Of a stretch of DNA of 5,304 nucleotides, positions 1 to 5,304 are shown piece by piece. The position numbers and the translations under genes were made by a program. Position 1 is the stretch's first letter, and each line of letters starts with the position of its first letter. The DNA is taken from NCBI GenBank assembly GCA_023135545.1, contig JAGLSY010000125.1:1-5304 (forward strand). Direction: 5' to 3'. Source of the stretch: Thermoplasmata archaeon (GTDB taxonomy: Archaea > Thermoplasmatota > Thermoplasmata > SG8-5 > JAGLSY01). The notes beneath the pieces were generated by a model. The model was not told the origin of the DNA. It saw nothing but the letters and a program-made list of their open reading frames with translations, and made no database searches.

Positions 1-470
1 AAAAGATAGAAGTACTTGTTGACGGCGGAAAGGCCACACCCGGCCCACCGCTCGGTCCCGCACTGGGTCCTTTGGGAGTCAATGTTGTGGAGATTGTCAA
101 GGTAATAAACGAGAAGACCAAGGCCTTCGTAGGAATGAAGGTGCCTGTCAAGCTAACTATTGACACCAAGACCAAGGAATTCGAGGTATCGGTGGGAACA
201 CCACCCACCAGCGCTCTTGTTCTGAAGGAACTGGGACTGGAAAGCGGCTCGGGCAATGCCCCGACGGTCAAGGTGGGAAGTCTCACCATGGACCAGATAA
301 AAAGGGTGGCCGAGATGAAGACCGACTCTCTCCTGGGCAGCAGTCTAAAGGAACGGGTCATGGAAGTATCAGGAACCTGTGTGTCCATGGGCATAGAGGT
401 TGAAGGACTGGACCCCAAGGCATTTCAGGACCAGATGAGAAGGGGCAAGTTCGATAAAGACTTTGAATGA
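1..470 (+). CDS. rpl11: Large ribosomal subunit protein L11 (uL11), archaeal type, 5' partial
   Basis: uL11 is part of the ribosomal stalk base: it binds the GTPase-associated region of 23S rRNA and helps position translation factors. The first complete codon is at base 3 and the frame stays open to the TGA at 468-470, giving 155 visible residues. Archaeal L11 is about 160 residues, so only a handful of N-terminal residues lie outside the window. The N-terminal domain carries the family's glycine/proline-rich segment (GGKATPGPPLGPALGPLGVN), and the C-terminal rRNA-binding domain contains the GTCVSMGIEVEG motif. The TTG at 72-74 lies inside the conserved Gly/Pro segment and is not the start. 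The next gene on this strand begins 161 bp downstream and is not L1, so the usual archaeal L11-L1-L10-L12 order is not kept here. Spt5/NusG or SecE may lie upstream, out of view. Identification is very secure. Confidence 0.97.
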   Translation, partial: KIEVLVDGGKATPGPPLGPALGPLGVNVVEIVKVINEKTKAFVGMKVPVKLTIDTKTKEFEVSVGTPPTSALVLKELGLESGSGNAPTVKVGSLTMDQIKRVAEMKTDSLLGSSLKERVMEVSGTCVSMGIEVEGLDPKAFQDQMRRGKFDKDFE

Positions 471-631
471 TTTTGTCTTGCAGGCTATTGCCATGCCCGC
501 CATCCAGGCCCCCAACCACACTGAGACATCAATAAGACCCACACTGGGAACTACTGGGACCCCCGTTTTCCCCTCCCATTCCCCATATTGCCTCAGCAAT
601 CCTTTTACGGTTTAAGCATATTCTACTTGCC
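471..631. other. Spacer between L11 and the ATPase gene: pyrimidine-rich tract and short direct repeats
   Basis: No gene is supported in this 161-bp spacer. It starts with a weak T4 (471-474) right after the L11 stop. It holds an 8-bp direct repeat CCACACTG at 516-523 and 539-546, and a 7-bp direct repeat ACTGGGA at 543-549 and 553-559, the latter offset by 10 bp. A C/T-rich tract runs over about 560-584 and could contribute to L11 transcript termination, although it lacks the long T-run typical of archaeal terminators. The last 30 bp are AT-richer and carry the presumed promoter of the ATPase gene. A regulatory role for the repeats is inference only. Confidence 0.45.
611..620 (+). promoter_or_regulatory. 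Candidate TATA-like box for the ATPase gene
   Basis: TTTAAGCATA is the best archaeal box A-like sequence in the spacer, in an AT-rich patch flanked by more GC-rich DNA. It lies only 12-21 bp before the ATG at 632. The usual TATA-to-start-site distance of about 25 bp would put transcription initiation slightly inside the coding region. Either the true box is the weaker TTTTAC at 603-608, which fits a leaderless transcript starting at the ATG, or spacing is atypical. No Shine-Dalgarno motif precedes the ATG, which favours leaderless or near-leaderless initiation. Confidence 0.3.
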
Positions 632-3600
632 ATGGAAGAGTTAGTCTTACAACAGCCAGCCCTTATTGGACGAGATGAGGAATTATCTAAATTGAAGAAA
701 TCCCTGGACAATGCAATTGCCGGAAAGGGCTCAACAATTTTTATTGACGGAGAAGCCGGAATAGGCAAGACCAGGCTTGTCTCGGAATTGAATATTTATG
801 CCAAAGAAAAAGGCATCAATATCATACAGGGCTGGTGTCTTGCCGAAAGTTTGGAGCCACTTATGCCCATCAAGACGGCTTTGAGGGAGGCCGGAATGTT
901 TCATCTGATATCCGGGGACCCGCCACCCAAAGTTGTTTCGGCATATCTTGTCAACGATGCTGGCATGCTAATGAACAAGGTGGAAAGGGAAGAGTCTGGA
1001 TTGGACCCAGATATATTTGCTTCCATGCTCCAGGCAGTAGGGAACTTCGTGCAGGACTCGCTTTCAATGATGAATAGCAACTCGGGAGCATTCCTCAACT
1101 CACTGGGCTATGGCGAGTACACCATTCTGCTCCAGACTTCCGGCACGTTATCTCTTGCCACCGTCATCACGGGAACCAACAGCGAGTTTCTGATAGATGA
1201 CATGAAGCGCGTCCTCAAGGAAATTGGAAATAGATTCGATGACTGGGCAGGGGATGTTTCCAAAACAGAGGAAATACAACCGAAGATTTCATGGTTAACA
1301 GACTCTGGGAAGTACGATGGTAAGTTCCTGGTTGATGACCCGAAGATTAAACAGGAGAATTTATTTGATAATATTTTACTGGGCATCCAGCGAGCTTCAA
1401 TGGAGAAGCCATTGATCCTGTTTCTGGACGATTTACAGTGGTCAGACCCTTCGACTCTAAATCTTGTTCATTACCTTTCGAGGAATACCAGGGATAGCAG
1501 AGTATTAATTCTCGGAACTTACAGGCCAGAGGACATTGTAGAAGCCCATGGCGGAAAGACCCACCAATTGGAAACAGCCATGCAGAACATGAACCGCGAG
1601 GATTTGTTCGAAAAAATAGAATTGAAACGGCTGGGACAAGAAGACACAGGCATGATAATCAACTCTGCCCTTGGCAAAACTTCCTTTGACGATAAATTCT
1701 TAAACAAGATTTACAAGGAGACTGGCGGCACCCCATTTTTCATATTGGAGATTATCAAACTCCTCGTAGAGGACGGCTCCATTTCTCCAACCGAGGACGG
1801 TATCTGGGAACTAAAAGCAGAGCTTGAGGATCTGGAGGTCCCTTCCAAGGTATATGATGTAATAAAACGAAGGCTGGACAGGCTCATCAAGGAGCAGAGG
1901 GAAATCCTGGAATGCGCCAGTGTAGTTGGCGAGGAGTTTGGGTCCGACGTGGTTGCCAGCACCATCGGCCTCAATAGAATTCAACTTCTGAAAAACCTGA
2001 GTGAAATAGAAAAATCCCACAAGTTGATTCACTCCTTCGAGAAAAAATACATCTTTGACCATGCCAAGATCCGGGAGGTCCTGTACAACGGCATCATGGA
2101 CGAACTGAAGCAGGAATATCACAGGATTGTGGCTGACACAATTGCCGAAATCCACAGGGACAATTTAGACGAAGTAATAAATGAGCTGGCACATCATTAT
2201 TATGAGGCCGGGGATGAGAGGGCTGGGGAGTATCTCATAAAGGCTGGGGACATGGCTAAGGAAAGATATGCGAATGAGGAGGCTATCAGGTTTTATGAGA
2301 GTGCAATTAAGATATCTGGCAATGAAGCCAATGCAGGAATTTTTGAAAACCTAGCAGACATCCAGACCTTAATCGGCGAGTATGATATCGCTATCAGATA
2401 CTTCGAGAAGGCCAAAGAGTCAGCTAAGGACAATGAAGTAAAGGCTAGGAACTTGAGAAAGGTCGGAGATGCCTATGTAAATAAAGGCGAATTTGACAGA
2501 GCCTTGAAGATATTGGCCGATGCCAAAGAAGTGGTAGAAGAAGGGACAGCAGAATACGGCAGGATAGTCTTAGGCGAAGTTAAACTCTATGTAAGTAAAG
2601 GAGAATTTGACAAGGCCATGCCTCTTATTTTAGAGGGCATAGAGGTATTTGACAAGGCCGGTGCAGACCAGAAGGATATCGCTAATGCCCTCAGGGCTGT
2701 GGGCGACATCCATTCGAGAAAGGGTGATTATGGCAATGCCCTTCAATACTATGAAAAGAGTCTAAATGTGATGGAGGAAATAAATGAGCAGCACGGCATC
2801 GCGGCCGCGCTCAACAACATAGGCAATATATATAATAACAAAGGCGAGCTGGAACGGGCAGTGAAATTTCATGAGCGCAGCCTGGAGATACTCAAGAAGA
2901 TAGGGAGTAAGCATGGCATTGCGACCGCGCTCAACAACATTGGCCTCGTGCAATATATAAAGGGCGAGCTGGACCTGGCAGTGAAGTTTCATGAGCGCAG
3001 CCTGGAGATCAAAGAGAAAATAGGGGACAACTATGGCATTGCGATGTCGCTCAACAACATTGGCAACGTGCATTATAATAAGGGCGAGCTGGACCAGGCA
3101 CTGGAGTTTCATGAGCGCAGCCTGGAGATCAAAGAGAAAATAGGGGACAAGTGGGGCATTGCTTATTCGCTCTACAACATCGGCGAAATGTACCACGATA
3201 AAGGCGAGATGGTCAAGGCGCTGAAGTATTACGAGCGGAGCCTAGAAATCTCTTTAGAAATTGGAGATAAACACATTTCTATCTATGCCCTATGCGGCCT
3301 TGCCGAGGTTAAACTCAAAATGGACGATGTCCAGGCAGGTCTCGAAAATGCTGAGGAGGGCCTTGAGATGGCTGTGGATATCGGTGCGAAGCCAGAAGAA
3401 GGTATGGTCCGCCGCGTCCTCGGTATGGTCCACAGGGATATGGAAGGTTGGGACAGAGCAGGGGAGGAGTTCGAAAAATCCATATTGATATTAGAGGAAG
3501 TAGGAAATAAAGAAAAGATAGCAAGGACCCTTTATGAGCAAGCCCTCCTCCACATAGCTATGGGCGACCCAGCCAAAGCCCGAGATTGCCTTGAACAATC

Positions 3601-3682
3601 CTTCTCTGAGTTCGAGCGGATGGGCATGAAATTGTGGGCTGAGAAGTGCCGTAAAGCCCTGGCCGAGCTTGATGGGGCCTAA
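632..3682 (+). CDS. STAND-type (AAA_16-like) ATPase with inserted alpha/beta domain and C-terminal TPR array
   Basis: This 1016-residue protein is probably a cytoplasmic NTP-dependent signalling switch; no signal peptide or membrane segment is visible. The N-terminus enters the NTPase directly (LIGRDEEL, 11-18). Walker A is GEAGIGKT (40-47) and Walker B is LILFLDDLQWSD (261-272), followed by a sensor-like strand ending GTYRPED (295-301) and a GxP-type motif TGGTPFF (364-370). Residues about 400-515 look like the winged-helix region of STAND proteins, with the FDHAKIREVLY signature (475-485). Unusually, about 150 residues separate the two Walker-flanking segments (roughly 98-245) and appear to include an inserted domain. 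From about 520 to 1000 the protein is TPR, including eight consecutive units of exactly 40 residues (681-1000). No catalytic effector or DNA-binding output domain is recognisable. The start fits because LIGRDEEL normally lies close to the N-terminus in such ATPases and no in-frame alternative lies nearby, but no ribosome binding site is seen. STAND-like class is secure; ligand, partner and pathway are unknown. Confidence 0.92.
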   Translation: MEELVLQQPALIGRDEELSKLKKSLDNAIAGKGSTIFIDGEAGIGKTRLVSELNIYAKEKGINIIQGWCLAESLEPLMPIKTALREAGMFHLISGDPPPKVVSAYLVNDAGMLMNKVEREESGLDPDIFASMLQAVGNFVQDSLSMMNSNSGAFLNSLGYGEYTILLQTSGTLSLATVITGTNSEFLIDDMKRVLKEIGNRFDDWAGDVSKTEEIQPKISWLTDSGKYDGKFLVDDPKIKQENLFDNILLGIQRASMEKPLILFLDDLQWSDPSTLNLVHYLSRNTRDSRVLILGTYRPEDIVEAHGGKTHQLETAMQNMNREDLFEKIELKRLGQEDTGMIINSALGKTSFDDKFLNKIYKETGGTPFFILEIIKLLVEDGSISPTEDGIWELKAELEDLEVPSKVYDVIKRRLDRLIKEQREILECASVVGEEFGSDVVASTIGLNRIQLLKNLSEIEKSHKLIHSFEKKYIFDHAKIREVLYNGIMDELKQEYHRIVADTIAEIHRDNLDEVINELAHHYYEAGDERAGEYLIKAGDMAKERYANEEAIRFYESAIKISGNEANAGIFENLADIQTLIGEYDIAIRYFEKAKESAKDNEVKARNLRKVGDAYVNKGEFDRALKILADAKEVVEEGTAEYGRIVLGEVKLYVSKGEFDKAMPLILEGIEVFDKAGADQKDIANALRAVGDIHSRKGDYGNALQYYEKSLNVMEEINEQHGIAAALNNIGNIYNNKGELERAVKFHERSLEILKKIGSKHGIATALNNIGLVQYIKGELDLAVKFHERSLEIKEKIGDNYGIAMSLNNIGNVHYNKGELDQALEFHERSLEIKEKIGDKWGIAYSLYNIGEMYHDKGEMVKALKYYERSLEISLEIGDKHISIYALCGLAEVKLKMDDVQAGLENAEEGLEMAVDIGAKPEEGMVRRVLGMVHRDMEGWDRAGEEFEKSILILEEVGNKEKIARTLYEQALLHIAMGDPAKARDCLEQSFSEFERMGMKLWAEKCRKALAELDGA
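923..1258 (+). other. Inserted alpha/beta domain within the ATPase (residues about 98-209), possibly Roadblock/longin-like
   Basis: In ordinary AAA_16-type ATPases the segment after Walker A (here ending near PLMPIKTALREAG, 77-88) leads fairly directly to the helix and strand before Walker B (here ENLFDNILLGIQ, 242-253). In this protein a self-contained block intervenes. By eye it reads as two strands (VVSAYLVNDAGMLMNKVE), a helix (DPDIFASMLQAVGNFVQDSL), three strands (YTILLQTSGTLSLATVITG) and a final helix (SEFLIDDMKRVLKEIGNRF). That order, with an aspartate-glycine-like turn between the first two strands, resembles Roadblock/LC7 or longin-type sensor folds. A linker of about 35 residues (210-245) then leads back into the ATPase. 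Presence of an extra domain is well supported by spacing; its fold assignment is inference. Confidence 0.5.
2672..3631 (+). repeat. Eight tandem 120-bp units encoding 40-residue TPR motifs
   Basis: The units lie inside the ATPase gene and are exactly in phase: 2672, 2792, 2912, 3032, 3152, 3272, 3392 and 3512 are unit starts (residues 681, 721, 761, 801, 841, 881, 921 and 961). The consensus resembles GIA..LNNIGN.Y.NKGEL followed by a second helix such as FHERSLEI and an IGDK-like turn. The glycine or its substitute at unit position 18 recurs every 40 residues from 698 to 978. A 40-residue period, rather than the canonical 34, is typical of LGN/Pins-like TPR proteins. Units at 2792-2911, 2912-3031 and 3032-3151 are similar at the DNA level; by hand count the last two match at 107 of 120 bases and share an exact 46-bp block (2985-3030 and 3105-3150). 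Outer units are much more diverged. Less regular TPRs precede the array (about residues 520-680). Confidence 0.9.
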
Positions 3683-3702
3683 ACAGCCTGTTAGTTTTTT
3701 TT
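3683..3702 (+). terminator. T8 terminator of the ATPase gene
   Basis: Just after the TAA at 3680-3682 lies a small dyad, AACA-GCC-TGTT, two bases later followed by eight consecutive T residues at 3695-3702. Archaeal RNA polymerase terminates on T-tracts with or without a hairpin, so this is a credible terminator. The dyad itself has only four base pairs and may be incidental. Confidence 0.6.
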
Positions 3703-3854
3703 GGAATACCTGCCTTCCAGGCCCTGCCATGTTGAAACTTCCGCAGTTGGTGCTGGCTATACCCTCCTTCCACCCCCACCATAATGTGTAATGTTGTAAC
3801 CCACGCTAGCAATTACTGGGGCCCTTGGCTTGAGAATGTTTCAATTTTTCAATA
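3703..3854. other. Convergent spacer between ATPase and hydrate-repair genes
   Basis: No gene is supported here. It contains a C/T-rich tract at about 3761-3780 and a TCAATTTTTCAAT stretch at 3841-3853. I see no T-run on the minus strand immediately after the hydrate-repair gene's stop at 3855, so its terminator is not obvious. Confidence 0.4.
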
Positions 3855-5288
3855 TCACATCTTCAAGCAGGTTTTCAGTATCATGGGAACATTATCCACC
3901 ACATCCGTCGCCATCATGGAATACCCGAATTCCTCAAATGCCACATCCCCCGCCGCTCCCGACAGGAAGGCCCCCATCCTCGCCGCATTATAGGGCTTCA
4001 CACCCTTAGCCATCAGTCCCCCGACCAGGCCGGCAAGCACGTCCCCTGTTCCGCCCACGGTCATTGCCACGTTTCCTGTGAGGTTCTTTTTTGTGTTCTG
4101 GCCGTCGCTAATTAGGTCTATTTTTCCCTTGAGAAGTATCGTGAAGCCCGCCTCTTCTGCCATCTTCTTGATTGAATTGTCCTCTCTTCCCTCGGCCAGC
4201 ATCATGAATTCGCCGCTGTGAGGAGTTAAAACTCCGCTCTTTCCGCCCAGTGCCAGCACATCCAGATGCCCTGATAACGCGGTCAAGCCATCGGCATCCA
4301 CCACCACTGGCTTACTCTTATCCACCTTTGCCAGGAAATTTCTGATGGCTTCCAGGGTTTCCGGACTTCTTCCCAGGCCCGGGCCGATGAGCACGGCATC
4401 GTTGGCCTCGCTCATTTCCAAAAGCTCATCAACATGCCCGGTAGCCAGGATGCTGCCTGCCAGTGGCTTTACGATGAAATTGGGCGAGAAGCCTGCTATG
4501 ACCTGGAAGCAGTTCTCCGGAACGGCTATTGTTACCATATCAGCCCCCACTCCAAGGGCGGCCAGCGCGGCCAGTGTCGGCGCTCCTGTATACGGCCCGC
4601 CCCCGATTATCAGCAATCTTCCATTTTCTCCCTTGTGCGACATGGTGTCCGGCAACGGGTAATACACGAACTCCCCGAGGCCCACATTTTCCTCCGCCTC
4701 TTTCGGAATTCCTATGTCCTTGACAACTATCTCTCCGGAATTTTCAGGTGTCATACCGGTCTTCGCATCATGGAAGGTGACGGTCATGACCGGCTTGACC
4801 CATATATCGGCACCCAGGCCGCTTGGTATGTCAGTTGAAATCACCGTCTTGTTGATGTCATTCATCGAAGTAATCCATGATTTGAAAGGATGTCGTATCG
4901 TTCCGGATATGCCAGTGCCCAGCATGGAATCCAGGATTATTTCGTCATCGTCCCAGTCAACAGGGCACGCATTCTCGATTATCTTTACCCCATCACCTAT
5001 GGCATCCAGCTTGCTTCTGGCCACATCTCCTTTTACCTCTTCTCGGGTCTTGACCATCAGCACTTTGACGCTCCAGCCCAGCTCAGCCAGCACGCCGGCC
5101 GCGACGAAGCCGTCCCCGCCATTGTTCCCGGTTCCGCATACTATGGCTATAGTCTTCACGCCCTGCCCGAACCTGGCATTGATCTCATTGGCCAGAGCTT
5201 TTCCTGCATTGCCCATTAATTCGTCGGTTCCGACACCCAGCGCCTCGGCATTTATGTCAAGCACCCTTGACTCAAGCGGTTCCATCAT
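3855..5288 (-). CDS. nnr: Bifunctional NAD(P)H-hydrate epimerase / ADP-dependent NAD(P)H-hydrate dehydratase
   Basis: This enzyme repairs hydrated NADH and NADPH. The N-terminal NnrE (YjeF-N) domain interconverts R and S epimers and the C-terminal NnrD (ribokinase-like) domain dehydrates the S epimer, using ADP in prokaryotes. Residues are counted from the outer ATG at 5297; subtract 3 for the preferred start. NnrE motifs are MGNAG (28-32), GTGNNGGDGF (55-64), DSMLGTGISG (123-132) and STDIPSGL (154-161, with the catalytic aspartate at 156). NnrD motifs are KGENGRLLIIGGG (222-234), GPGLG (305-309), VDADGLTAL (333-341), LTPHSGEF (357-364), LLKGK (388-392) and GNVAMTVGGTGDVLAG (408-423, catalytic aspartate 419). 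All key residues are present and the length is normal for the fusion. The AAGGAGG at 5298-5304 abuts the ATG at 5297 but is 9 nt from the ATG at 5288, so 5288 is preferred; 5285 is also possible. It converges with the ATPase gene and shows no functional link to it. Confidence 0.96.
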   Translation of the reverse strand: MMEPLESRVLDINAEALGVGTDELMGNAGKALANEINARFGQGVKTIAIVCGTGNNGGDGFVAAGVLAELGWSVKVLMVKTREEVKGDVARSKLDAIGDGVKIIENACPVDWDDDEIILDSMLGTGISGTIRHPFKSWITSMNDINKTVISTDIPSGLGADIWVKPVMTVTFHDAKTGMTPENSGEIVVKDIGIPKEAEENVGLGEFVYYPLPDTMSHKGENGRLLIIGGGPYTGAPTLAALAALGVGADMVTIAVPENCFQVIAGFSPNFIVKPLAGSILATGHVDELLEMSEANDAVLIGPGLGRSPETLEAIRNFLAKVDKSKPVVVDADGLTALSGHLDVLALGGKSGVLTPHSGEFMMLAEGREDNSIKKMAEEAGFTILLKGKIDLISDGQNTKKNLTGNVAMTVGGTGDVLAGLVGGLMAKGVKPYNAARMGAFLSGAAGDVAFEEFGYSMMATDVVDNVPMILKTCLKM

Positions 5289-5297
5289 CGTTTTCAT

Positions 5298-5304
5298 CCT
5301 CCTT
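5298..5304 (-). promoter_or_regulatory. Strong Shine-Dalgarno site that decides the nnr start
   Basis: On the minus strand the last seven bases read AAGGAGG, a full match to the anti-Shine-Dalgarno end of 16S rRNA. It directly touches the ATG at 5297-5295 (no spacer), which would be unusable spacing. It lies 9 nt before the ATG at 5288-5286 and 12 nt before the one at 5285-5283. The second ATG is therefore the most likely initiator. The promoter is beyond the window edge. Confidence 0.8.

Noticed and set aside
835..1077. An 80-residue plus-strand frame inside the ATPase gene
   Set aside because: It is an out-of-frame shadow of the ATPase, with no supporting initiation signal or domain.
2762..3196. 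A 144-residue minus-strand reading frame with repeated hydrophobic blocks across the TPR units
   Set aside because: It is the antisense shadow of the 120-bp repeats; its internal repetition follows from the plus-strand TPR coding sequence, and no ribosome binding site or family motif supports it.
2672..3631. Periodic repeats that could suggest a CRISPR array or satellite
   Set aside because: The period is 120 bp, in frame and without spacers, and translates to TPR units in a continuous coding frame.
3762..3771. GGAAGGAGGG on the minus strand, resembling a ribosome binding site
   Set aside because: No suitably spaced start codon follows it on that strand, and the downstream minus-strand frames are antisense to the 3' end of the ATPase gene.
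3784..3993. A 69-residue plus-strand frame in the convergent spacer
   Set aside because: Half of it overlaps the 3' end of the hydrate-repair gene in antisense, it has no recognisable ribosome binding site, and its composition resembles no known small protein.
4345..5219. Several plus-strand frames opposite the hydrate-repair gene
   Set aside because: All are antisense to a strongly conserved enzyme with every catalytic motif intact, and none shows a recognisable domain.

Overview
This 5.3 kb window looks archaeal. The partial ribosomal protein at the left edge is an archaeal-type L11 (uL11), the central gene is a large NTPase-TPR protein of a type I associate with euryarchaea, and the right-hand gene is a fused NAD(P)H-hydrate repair enzyme. 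The uL11 sequence and the repair enzyme suggest Thermoplasmatota or a related euryarchaeal lineage. That placement is an impression from the proteins, not a search result.

Layout: (1) 1-470, plus strand, the 3' part of the L11 gene, with only its first few codons missing. (2) 471-631, a 161-bp spacer with a pyrimidine-rich tract, short direct repeats and a TTTAAGCATA box just before the next start. (3) 632-3682, plus strand, a 1016-residue STAND-type (AAA_16-like) signalling ATPase. It has an extra alpha/beta domain between Walker A and Walker B, a winged-helix-like region, and a long C-terminal TPR array that includes eight units of exactly 40 residues. (4) 3683-3854, a convergent spacer with a T8 terminator. 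(5) 3855-5288, minus strand, bifunctional NAD(P)H-hydrate epimerase / ADP-dependent dehydratase, with a perfect AAGGAGG ribosome binding site at the right edge. No spacer exceeds 300 bp, and I see no tRNA, rRNA, CRISPR array or insertion sequence.

The three genes have no obvious joint function. L11 is core translation and the hydrate-repair enzyme is housekeeping metabolite repair. The ATPase-TPR protein between them is probably a stand-alone regulatory or sensory switch of unknown ligand and output. It holds the most interesting signals. One is the inserted domain, which resembles a Roadblock/longin-like sensor by predicted secondary structure. The other is a pair of adjacent 120-bp TPR units that differ at 13 bases, every one in a codon that changes the amino acid, with no silent difference. 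This pattern suggests a young duplication whose binding surface has diversified.
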